From NCBI GenBank assembly GCA_035685165.1, contig DASRBI010000005.1, positions 136,132-200,131 of the forward strand: a DNA stretch of 64,000 nt, read 5' to 3'. The stretch is from DATFDN01 sp035685165 (GTDB lineage: Bacteria; Pseudomonadota; Alphaproteobacteria; Acetobacterales; Acetobacteraceae). The number at the start of each line of letters is the position of its first letter. Within the stretch, counting starts at the first letter, position 1. Under the pieces are notes generated by a model, which saw only the letters and a program-made list of their open reading frames with translations, made no database searches and was not told the origin of the DNA. Both the position numbers and the translations under genes were made by a program. This document shows positions 57,381 to 64,000 of the stretch, in pieces.

Positions 57381-59024
57381 GTGCTGGGCCTAATGCAATC
57401 CCACGAGCTGCTGATCGCTTCGATCCTGCGCCACGCCGCCCGCCATCATGCCAAGGGCGAGATCGTGGCGCGCACGAGCGACGGCGAGATTCACCGCACC
57501 GACTGGGCGGCAATCGAACAAGAGGCGCGGCGGCTGGTGAACGCGCTCAAGGGGCTCGGCATCGCCCCGGGCGATCGCGTCGGCACGCTCGCCTGGAACG
57601 ACCATCGCCATTTGCAGGTCTATTACGCCGCGCCCGGCATGGGCGCGGTGTGCCACACGGTGAATCCGCGCCTGGCGGACGAGGACATTATTTACATCGT
57701 CAACCATGCCGGGGACCGCGTGCTGTTCTTCGACCCCGGCTTCGCCCCGCTCATCGAGCGCATCGCGCCGCACATCACGGGCAGCGTGCGGGCGCTGGTC
57801 GCCATGTGCGCGCCGGCACAGGTGCCGCCAATCAGCCTTCCCGCCGGCATGGCGCTCTATTCGCAGGACGCGGTGACGGAGGCCGCCTCGGCCAGGTTCG
57901 ACTGGCCTTCGTTCGACGAGAACACCGCCGCCGCCATCTGCTACACCTCCGGCACCACCGGCCGCCCCAAGGGCGTCGTCTACAGCCACCGCTCCACGGT
58001 GCTGCACGCCTACGCGCTCAATTCCGCCGACTGCATGGGCCTGCGCGCGACCGACCGCGTCATGCCGATCGTGCCGATGTTCCACGTCAACGCCTGGGGC
58101 GTGCCGTACGGCGCGGCGATGGCGGGAGCAGCGCTGGTCCTGCCGGGACGGCATCTCGATGGCGCCTCGGTCGCGCGGCTGATGAACGCCGAGCGGGTCA
58201 CGTTCTCCGCCGGCGTGCCGACCGTCTGGCTCGGCCTGTTGCAGCACCTCCGCGCCAGCGGGGAGCGGCTGGAGACCGTCAAGCGCATCGTCACTGGCGG
58301 CTCCGCCTGCCCGCCGCTGATCATCGAGGCGTTCGGGCGGGAATACGGCGTGCGCGTGGAGCATGCCTGGGGCATGACCGAACTGAGCCCGCTCGGCACG
58401 TTCAACAGCCCGAAGCCCGCGCATGAGGGGCTGGACGAGGCGGGACAGCTCCGGCTGATGCTGAAGCAGGGCCGCGCGATATTCGGCATCGACATGAAGA
58501 TCACCGGCGACGACGGCGCCGAGCTTCCCTGGGACGGGGTCGCGTTCGGCGATTTGCGCGTGCGCGGCCCCTGGGTCGCCAGCGCCTATTACGGCGAGGA
58601 ACCGGGCAGCGCGCTCGACGCGGAGGGCTGGTTCGCCACGGGGGATGTTTCCACCATCGACCAAGAGGGGGTGATGGAGATCACCGACCGCTCCAAAGAC
58701 GTGATCAAGTCGGGCGGCGAGTGGATCAGCTCCATCCAGCTCGAGAACATCGCCGTCTCCCACCCCGACGTGCTGGAGGCGGCGGTGGTCGCGGCGGTGC
58801 ATCCGAAATGGGACGAGCGGCCGGTGCTGATCGTCGTGCCACGCCCGGGCGCCACGATTGATCCGAAGTCGGTGCTCGCCGTGTACGAGGGCAAGGTCGC
58901 CAAGTGGTGGCTGCCGGATGCGGTGGTGGTGGAAGAAAGCCTGCCGCACACCGCGACAGGGAAGATTCAGAAGATGGCGCTCAGGAACAAGTACCGGAAC
59001 CATCTCGTCGGATCGTCGGAGTGA
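57381..59024 (+). CDS. Medium/long-chain acyl-CoA synthetase (AlkK-like)
   Basis: 547 residues. AMP-forming fatty-acid-CoA ligase. The MLGLMQSHELLIASIL N-terminus is typical of AlkK-like enzymes and needs the GTG at 57381, which has GGAGG seven bases upstream; ATG 57393 would remove it. P-loop YTSGTTGRPKG near 190-200, WGMTELSPLGTF, TGDVSTID and C-terminal catalytic Lys in TATGKIQKMALR. Likely feeds beta-oxidation. The divergent SDR gene and the phasin at 60016 suggest lipid or polyhydroxyalkanoate metabolism (inference). Confidence 0.9.
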   Translation: MLGLMQSHELLIASILRHAARHHAKGEIVARTSDGEIHRTDWAAIEQEARRLVNALKGLGIAPGDRVGTLAWNDHRHLQVYYAAPGMGAVCHTVNPRLADEDIIYIVNHAGDRVLFFDPGFAPLIERIAPHITGSVRALVAMCAPAQVPPISLPAGMALYSQDAVTEAASARFDWPSFDENTAAAICYTSGTTGRPKGVVYSHRSTVLHAYALNSADCMGLRATDRVMPIVPMFHVNAWGVPYGAAMAGAALVLPGRHLDGASVARLMNAERVTFSAGVPTVWLGLLQHLRASGERLETVKRIVTGGSACPPLIIEAFGREYGVRVEHAWGMTELSPLGTFNSPKPAHEGLDEAGQLRLMLKQGRAIFGIDMKITGDDGAELPWDGVAFGDLRVRGPWVASAYYGEEPGSALDAEGWFATGDVSTIDQEGVMEITDRSKDVIKSGGEWISSIQLENIAVSHPDVLEAAVVAAVHPKWDERPVLIVVPRPGATIDPKSVLAVYEGKVAKWWLPDAVVVEESLPHTATGKIQKMALRNKYRNHLVGSSE

Positions 59025-59116
59025 ACGCGGAGCGGGCGCGGCCAATCATCGCCCTTCCCGCGCGGTAATCGAGTTTCAACCTTTTGCCTCCAGGCTCGCG
59101 GCCTGGAGGTGCGGCT

Positions 59117-60001
59117 GTGCTGTTTCGCGACCTGCTCGCCAAGCTTGCGCGTTTCGCGCCGCCCGAACCGGCGGCCTCGCCGGCCGCGCCAGAGGCCGCG
59201 CCGGGACCAACGGCGGCGAACGGGGCGCGGCCGGCCACGCCGTCGGCGGACGCGCGGCTCGCGCTCACCGATGCGCTCTGGGGCGAGGGATTCACGGAGC
59301 CGGGCGGGGCGGAGGCGGTGCTGGCGCTCGCCAAGCCGCTCGGGCTTTCCGCCGCGCACAGCCTGCTGCTGGTCGGGGCGCAGACGGGCGGGCCGCCGCG
59401 CGCGCTCGCCGGCACGCTCGGCGCCTGGGTGAGCGCCTTCGAGGACGATCCGGCACGCGCCGCCGTGGCGGCGCGCCGCGCGGCTGCCGCCGGGCTCGCC
59501 AAGCGCGCCACGGTGCAGCCCTGGTCCCCGGCCGAACCTCGCTTCCCCGAACGGTATTTCCAGCGCGCGCTGGCGCTTGACCCGATGGCTCGCGCGGCGC
59601 CCGATGCGTTGCTGGCAGCAATCGCGCGGGCGCTGAAGCCGGCCGGGGAGCTGGTGCTGACCGCCATAGTCGCCGGGCCTGCCCCGCAGCCCGGCGCGCT
59701 CGCCGAGTGGATGGCGGCCGAGGCGCGCCGCGTGCCGCCGCCGACCGAGCGGGCGCTCGGCACGGCGCTGGAGACGCTCGGCCACGAGGTGCGGGTGGCC
59801 AAGGACATCACCGGCCCGCACCTGCAGGCGGCGCTGCGCCAGTGGCACGAGTTCGTGCAGGCGCTCGGCCCGCAACGGCCCACGCCGGAGCGTGCCCGGC
59901 TGATCGTGCGGGAAGCCGAGCTCTGGCTGCGCCGCGGGCGGCTGATGCGCGCGGGCGCCATCCGGATGATGCGCTTTCACGCCATCGGGCGGGCGGGATG
60001 A
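59117..60001 (+). CDS. SAM-methyltransferase-like protein, function unknown
   Basis: 294 residues. GTG 59117 has GGAGG seven bases upstream. After an Ala/Pro-rich N-terminal stretch (about 15-50) comes a degenerate class I methyltransferase pattern: LLLVGAQTGGPPRAL (motif I), AFEDDPARAAVAARRAAAAGL (acidic post-I), LDPMARAAPDALLAAIARALKPAGELVLTAI. The final ~100 residues (WHEFVQALGPQRPTPERARLI) are helical. Substrate unknown. It ends 14 bases before the convergent phasin stop. Confidence 0.6.
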   Translation: MLFRDLLAKLARFAPPEPAASPAAPEAAPGPTAANGARPATPSADARLALTDALWGEGFTEPGGAEAVLALAKPLGLSAAHSLLLVGAQTGGPPRALAGTLGAWVSAFEDDPARAAVAARRAAAAGLAKRATVQPWSPAEPRFPERYFQRALALDPMARAAPDALLAAIARALKPAGELVLTAIVAGPAPQPGALAEWMAAEARRVPPPTERALGTALETLGHEVRVAKDITGPHLQAALRQWHEFVQALGPQRPTPERARLIVREAELWLRRGRLMRAGAIRMMRFHAIGRAG

Positions 60002-60015
60002 GCCGGCCGCGCCGC

Positions 60016-60453
60016 TCAGCCCGCCTTGTTCGCCATCGCCTTCAGCTCGTCGAGTGCTTCGGTGAACCGCTTGTTGAGCACCGCCAGCGCCTCGGCGTTG
60101 GAGCGCTGGATCATCTCGCTGAGCTCCTGGATGTTGGCGACCGCGCGCTGATAAGCGGCCTTCACCAGCTCGGCCTGCCGCGCCGCCTTCTCGTGCGGCG
60201 CCTCGGCGGTGGCGAGCCCGCGCAGCGCCTCGGTCATCTCTGACATGGCCTGCTGCATGATCTCCATGTTGCGCCGCGCGAAGGACTGCGCGCCCTCCAT
60301 CGCGACGCGGTTCGCCGCCGCGATCGCCTCCATGTTGCGCCGCCCGGCTTCGGTCACGGCCTGCATGTCGAAGCCGGCCGGCATCTTGAACTCGCTGAAG
60401 AACCGCGTGATGTCGAAATCCGCGGGCTTCGGGCCACTTTTCGCATTCGGCAT
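60016..60453 (-). CDS. Phasin family protein
   Basis: 145 residues, almost entirely amphipathic helix with heptad-like spacing (NMEAIAAANRVAMEGAQSFARRNMEIMQQAMSEM), matching the phasin_2 family of polyhydroxyalkanoate-granule surface proteins. Opens FDITRFFSEFKMPAGFDMQAV, the common N-terminal motif. ATG 60453 is preceded by GGGGGAAG; an upstream in-frame start at 60486 is less likely. No PHA synthase is in the window, but the gene implies granule formation. Confidence 0.9.
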   Translation of the reverse strand: MPNAKSGPKPADFDITRFFSEFKMPAGFDMQAVTEAGRRNMEAIAAANRVAMEGAQSFARRNMEIMQQAMSEMTEALRGLATAEAPHEKAARQAELVKAAYQRAVANIQELSEMIQRSNAEALAVLNKRFTEALDELKAMANKAG

Positions 60454-60523
60454 CGCACTTCCCCCTTTCGATCGCGCCTCCCCCACGGCCGGCGGGAGCG
60501 GCTCGCGGGGTTATGCCCCAGAC

Positions 60524-61198
60524 TCAGACCGGCCCCAACTCCGGTGGCGGCGGCGATTCCGGTTCGGGCGGCATCTCATCGGCCGCCGGTGCCCCGGCCT
60601 CCTCGGCCGAGAACTCCGGGCGCGGGCCGCCGCCGAACCAGCCCGCGAGCCGCTCGGCGCGTGCGAGCGCGGTGTCGAGCACACGCATCGTCGCCGACAT
60701 GTCCGAGGTCTCGTCGCGCTCCCAGGCGCGCATCGTCCAGATCCACAACCCGCTCAGCGCGCGCACGCGCAGCTCCCCGCGCAGGCCGCGCGTGCGAACA
60801 CCCGCCGTCTCCAGCATCCAGCGCATGCTGCGATCGGTCGCGAGCTTCAGCATCAGCGCGAGCGGCGGGTCGAACGGCAGATGGCGCAACAGCGCGATCA
60901 CGCCCGCTCGGTGCTCCTGCATCACGTCGAGCCGCTGCATCAGCATGTAGAACAGCCGGTCGCGCACCGTGCCCTGCGTCTCCGGCCCGGCGAGCGCCGC
61001 CTTGTCGGCCATCCGCCCGAAACGAAGCAGGATCGCGGCCCGGCCGGGGAACCGCTCGCGCGCCTCGGCGAGATCGAGCCCGGCTTCGCGCGCCGCGCGG
61101 GGAACACTCACCGCATCCCACCCGTCGCGCGCGGCGATCGCGAACGCGGCGGCGATCAGCGCCTTGTCGAACTCGGCCTGTTCCATACGTCCAGACAT
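60524..61198 (-). CDS. TetR/COQ9-like protein
   Basis: 224 residues. The first ~50 (FDKALIAAAFAIAARDGWDAVSVPRAAREAGLDLAEARERFPG, in parts) look like a TetR-type HTH. The rest resembles the alpha-helical COQ9/TetR ligand-binding fold, including TMRAWERDETSDMSATMRVLD near the C-terminus, which recalls COQ9. The last ~35 residues are Pro/Glu-rich. It could be a transcriptional regulator or a ubiquinone-synthesis lipid-binding protein; the evidence does not decide. It lies 70 bases upstream of the phasin gene on the same strand. Confidence 0.65.
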   Translation of the reverse strand: MSGRMEQAEFDKALIAAAFAIAARDGWDAVSVPRAAREAGLDLAEARERFPGRAAILLRFGRMADKAALAGPETQGTVRDRLFYMLMQRLDVMQEHRAGVIALLRHLPFDPPLALMLKLATDRSMRWMLETAGVRTRGLRGELRVRALSGLWIWTMRAWERDETSDMSATMRVLDTALARAERLAGWFGGGPRPEFSAEEAGAPAADEMPPEPESPPPPELGPV

Positions 61199-61236
61199 AG
61201 GCCGACCAGGCCCCGAAGTCAGGGGAGGAGGCTTGC

Positions 61237-62328
61237 GTGGTCGTGCTGACCGTGCTCGGCACGCGGCCCGAGGCGATCAAGCTTGCGCCCGTGATCCGCC
61301 GGCTCGGGGCGACGGCAGGCGTCCGCTCACCCGTATGTGTCACCTTCCAGCATGACGGATTGCCGGCCGATGTGCTCTTGGCGTTCGGCATCCGCCCCGA
61401 CGTCGCGATCGGCGCGCCGCCGCCGGATGGCGCGCTCACCGCGCGCATCGGGGCGATGGTGGCGCGGCTCGGCGCGGTGATCGCGGCCGTCCGGCCCGAC
61501 TGGGTTCTGGTGCAAGGCGACACCGGAACGGCGCTCGCCGGCGCGCTCGCCGGGTTCTATGCGCGGGTGAAGGTCGCGCATATCGAGGCTGGGCTGCGCA
61601 GCTTCGATCTCGCGGCGCCGTGGCCCGAGGAGATGCACCGGCGCCTGATCGCGGAACTCGCCGACCTGCATTTCGCGCCGACGGAGCAGGCACGGCGCAA
61701 CCTGCTCGCCGAGGGTGTGGCCGATGCGCGCATCGCGGTGACGGGCAACACGGGGATCGATGCGCTGCACGAGGCCGTTGCCCGGCTTGATCGCGCGCGC
61801 GGCGCGGCGCCGCCCCAGGTGGCCAACCGGCGCACCGTGCTCGTCACCCAGCACCGGCGCGAAAGTTTCGGCGCCGGCATCGCGCGCGTGGCCGAGGGGG
61901 TGCGCCGCATCGCCGATCGCGGCGATGTGGAGGTGCTGTTCCCGCTGCACCCGAACCCCGCCGCCCGGGCACCCGCGCAGGCGGCGCTCGGCGCGCATCC
62001 TGCCGTGCGGCTGCTGGGGCCGCAGGACTATCTCGCCTTCGTGGCACTGATGCGCCGCGCGGCGCTGATCCTCACTGACTCGGGAGGCGTGCAGGAAGAG
62101 GCGCCGGTGCTCGGCAAGCCGCTGCTCGTCACGCGCGAAACCACCGAGCGGATGGAGGGCGTTGAGGCGGGGACCGCGCTGCTGGTCGGCACCGACCCCG
62201 GCCGCATCGAAGCCGCCGCCGCGCGCGTGCTGGATGACGAAGGGGCGTATCGCGCGATGAGCCGGACGCACAGCCCATACGGGGACGGCCGGGCAGCCGA
62301 GCGGATCGTGCGACGGCTGCTCGCGTGA
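61237..62328 (+). CDS. wecB: UDP-N-acetylglucosamine 2-epimerase (non-hydrolysing)
   Basis: 363 residues. Interconverts UDP-GlcNAc and UDP-ManNAc. GT-B-like fold with GTRPEAIKLAPVIRRL at 8-23, VQGDTGTALAGALAGFYARVKVAHIEAGLRS in the middle and the sugar-nucleotide motif TDSGGVQEEAPVLGKP. GTG 61237 has GGGGAGGAG upstream; a second GTG two codons later is possible. The GTGA overlap with the following dehydrogenase shows the two act in sequence to give UDP-ManNAc uronate for a surface polysaccharide. Confidence 0.93.
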   Translation: MVVLTVLGTRPEAIKLAPVIRRLGATAGVRSPVCVTFQHDGLPADVLLAFGIRPDVAIGAPPPDGALTARIGAMVARLGAVIAAVRPDWVLVQGDTGTALAGALAGFYARVKVAHIEAGLRSFDLAAPWPEEMHRRLIAELADLHFAPTEQARRNLLAEGVADARIAVTGNTGIDALHEAVARLDRARGAAPPQVANRRTVLVTQHRRESFGAGIARVAEGVRRIADRGDVEVLFPLHPNPAARAPAQAALGAHPAVRLLGPQDYLAFVALMRRAALILTDSGGVQEEAPVLGKPLLVTRETTERMEGVEAGTALLVGTDPGRIEAAAARVLDDEGAYRAMSRTHSPYGDGRAAERIVRRLLA

Positions 62329-63503
62329 CCCTCGCGCCGAGGCTTTGCGTCGTCGGCCTCGGCCGCGTCGGGCTGCCGACCGCCGCCGCGTTCGCCGCCG
62401 CCGGGCTCAGCGTGCTCGGGGCGGACACCGACGCGCATGTGGTTGCATCGGTCAATGCCGGCAGGCCGCCCTTCCGCGAGCCCGGCTTGCCGGAGCTCCT
62501 CGCCGGCTGCATCGCCGACGGCACGCTGCGTGCCGCGGCGGCGCCGGAGCCGGCCGATGGCTTCATCCTCGCCGTCCCGACGCCGCTGCGCGGCCGGCAG
62601 CCGGACCTTTCGCATCTCTACGAGGCGGCGCGCGCCATCGCGCCGGTGCTGCGCGCGGGCGATCTGGTGGTGGTCGAATCGACAGTTCCGGTCGGAACCA
62701 CCGCCGCACTCGGCCGGCTGCTGCCGGCGGGCGTGCATCTCGCGCATTGCCCGGAGCGGGCGACGCCGGGAAACACGCTCGCCGAACTCGCCGCCGTGCC
62801 GCGCGTCATCGGCGGCGTGACCGAGGACGCTGCGAAGCGTGCCGCCGCGCTCTATGCCCGCATCGCCCGCGCGCCGGCCGTGCTGACGGATGCCCGCACC
62901 GCCGAACTGACGAAGCTTGCCGAGAACGCCAGCCGCGACGTCGCCATCGCCTTCGCCAACGAGCTCGCCGATCTGTGCGCGGCGCTCGGCGTTGATGCCG
63001 ACGAAGCCATCCGTCTCGCCAACTTGCATCCGCGCGTCGGCATATTGCGCCCTGGGATCGGCGTCGGCGGCCATTGCCTGCCGGTCGATCCGTGGTTCCT
63101 CGTCGCCGCCGCGCCAAACGAGGCGAGATTGATCCGCACCGCGCGGACCGTGAACGATGCGCGCCCGGCGCGCATCGCGGCTGCGATTTGCGACCGCGTG
63201 GCGGGCCTGCGCGATCCGGTGATCGCCTGCCTCGGTCTCACCTACAAGAAGGACAGCGACGATCTCCGCAACAGCCCGGCGCTTGCGATCGTGCGGCTTC
63301 TTGCCGAGACGCGGGCCGGCGAGCTCTTGGTCGTGGAGCCGAATTTGTCATCGCTGCCGGCCGGGCTCGACGCGCGGCTTTGCGAACTGGACGCGGCGCT
63401 CGCGCGGGCGGATTGCGCGGTGGTGCTGGTGGACCACAAGGAGTTCGGCGGATTGCCGCGCGGCGCGGTTCCCCGCTTAACGATTAATCAACCGGACCTG
63501 TGA
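62325..63503 (+). CDS. wecC: UDP-N-acetyl-D-mannosamine dehydrogenase
   Basis: 392 residues. NAD-dependent four-electron oxidation of UDP-ManNAc to the uronate. N-terminal Rossmann motif VVGLGRVGLPTA at 9-20, ESTVPVGTT, LTKLAENASRDVAIAFANEL (linker helix) and catalytic Cys251 in GVGGHCLPVDPWFL, with a C-terminal nucleotide domain (LTYKKDSDDLRNSPAL). The PVDPWF form favours the WecC/ManNAc branch over UDP-glucose dehydrogenases. GTG start overlaps the wecB stop by four bases. Confidence 0.92.
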   Translation: MTLAPRLCVVGLGRVGLPTAAAFAAAGLSVLGADTDAHVVASVNAGRPPFREPGLPELLAGCIADGTLRAAAAPEPADGFILAVPTPLRGRQPDLSHLYEAARAIAPVLRAGDLVVVESTVPVGTTAALGRLLPAGVHLAHCPERATPGNTLAELAAVPRVIGGVTEDAAKRAAALYARIARAPAVLTDARTAELTKLAENASRDVAIAFANELADLCAALGVDADEAIRLANLHPRVGILRPGIGVGGHCLPVDPWFLVAAAPNEARLIRTARTVNDARPARIAAAICDRVAGLRDPVIACLGLTYKKDSDDLRNSPALAIVRLLAETRAGELLVVEPNLSSLPAGLDARLCELDAALARADCAVVLVDHKEFGGLPRGAVPRLTINQPDL

Positions 63504-63515
63504 TTTACTGGGCGG

Positions 63516-64000
63516 ATGGAGCTGGCTGCTGCCTCCTCGCCTGAGCGGCTGATCGAATGGACGCGGGTCCTGTTTGAGGATCTGCGCCGCAACGTGGCCG
63601 AGGCGCACCGCACCATGCCGCCGGGGTTGGTTCTGCTGATCTGGAACCGGCTCGGGCTGATGATGCGGACGTTCCAGGCGCTGATCGTGAAGAGGGCGGC
63701 GGGCAAGCTGATGGCCCCGCGCCCGCGCGCCGCGCGCGCCGCGCCGGCCGAGGCGGCGGAGGGGGCGGAAGCGGCGGAGGCGGCGGCGGGGACGGCGAAG
63801 CCCAAGCGTGCGGTGCCGGCCTCGCCGCTGCCGCGCGGGCGGTGCTGGCTGCTCAAGCTCGCGCCGAGGGTGGCCGAGCTTGGGATGCGGGTGCAGATTT
63901 ATCTCGCCGATCCTGAGATCGTGGCGCTGCTGGAGGCGAGCCCGGTGGCGCGGCGGCTGGCGCGGGCGCTCGTGCGGATGATGGGCACGCGGGCCGAGCC
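63516..64000 (+). CDS. Hypothetical protein, N-terminal part (right edge)
   Basis: At least 161 residues; the frame is open from ATG 63516 to the end of the window, so the gene is cut. It starts 12 bases after wecC and may share its transcript. N-terminal ~70 residues look helical (ERLIEWTRVLFEDLRRN, then LVLLIWNRLGLMMRTFQALI); an Ala/Glu/Lys-rich low-complexity stretch (about 70-105) follows, then CWLLKLAPRVAELGMRVQIYL and LARALVRMMG. No family recognised and no signal peptide. Codon use is that of its neighbours, which supports a real gene. Confidence 0.65.
   Translation, partial: MELAAASSPERLIEWTRVLFEDLRRNVAEAHRTMPPGLVLLIWNRLGLMMRTFQALIVKRAAGKLMAPRPRAARAAPAEAAEGAEAAEAAAGTAKPKRAVPASPLPRGRCWLLKLAPRVAELGMRVQIYLADPEIVALLEASPVARRLARALVRMMGTRAE

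Noticed and set aside
1..64000. CRISPR array, tRNA/rRNA genes, insertion sequences, phage attachment sites
   Set aside because: No regularly spaced direct repeats, no tRNA cloverleaf or CCA-adjacent sequence in the short gaps, and no transposase or integrase motif in any supported gene.

Overview
The window is about 70% G+C, densely packed, and looks like one chromosomal stretch of an alphaproteobacterium. Rhodospirillales, probably Acetobacteraceae or a relative, fits best. That placement is an inference from alphaproteobacterial gene orders (miaB-phoH-ybeY-corC, proA-nadD-rsfS, cycM/kdsB-pheA, heparinase-purH), the FixL/FixJ/FixK regulators, a phasin and many GTG starts. No rRNA, tRNA, CRISPR array, transposase or phage gene was seen, and no gene-free gap exceeds 300 bases.

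Layout. 1-1715: the 3' part of a flavin amine oxidase and an S49 peptidase. 1926-10131 (minus): propionyl-CoA synthetase and the TamA/TamB outer-membrane module. 10188-15200 (plus): an acyltransferase, then miaB, phoH, ybeY and corC. 15228-19493: a probable aromatic-acid cluster (formamidase-like hydrolase, small barrel protein, 2-aminobenzoate-CoA ligase type enzyme) divergent from a flavin monooxygenase, with a palindromic operator candidate between them. 19604-22667: an oxygen-sensing cluster with fixK, heme-PAS fixL and a single-domain receiver on one strand and fixJ on the other. 22709-28533: a Sir2 deacylase, heparinase-like protein, glycosyltransferase, purH and secB.

28536-31857 is the most unusual locus. 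A 57-residue peptide made largely of two near-identical 18-residue repeats is followed by a hairpin and a protein resembling the DUF6065 family. It is preceded by a structured leader with a strong intrinsic terminator and faces a large BTAD/TolB-like/TPR regulator on the other strand. No function is known to me; it may be a small secreted-peptide or RiPP-like system.

31867-42762: dnaE, a HisN-type phosphatase, a membrane cytochrome c, kdsB, pheA, a LOG-family hydrolase, a c'-type cytochrome, ilvD and dinB. 43018-51609: a complete branched-chain-amino-acid-type ABC transporter, then proA-nadD-rsfS and a second solute-binding protein on the other strand. 51727-57282: glycan-related genes (two GT61 proteins, a phytanoyl-CoA-dioxygenase-like protein with YPDVA-type repeats, an SDR), including a low-GC insert flanked by a duplicated 3' end of the SDR gene. 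57381-64000: an acyl-CoA synthetase, a methyltransferase-like protein, a phasin, a TetR/COQ9-like protein, a wecB/wecC pair making UDP-ManNAc uronate, and a truncated hypothetical gene at the right edge.

Three kinds of intergenic palindromic repeat are scattered through the window, and two genes appear to use non-standard start codons (ATA for rsfS, CTG for the HisN-type gene).
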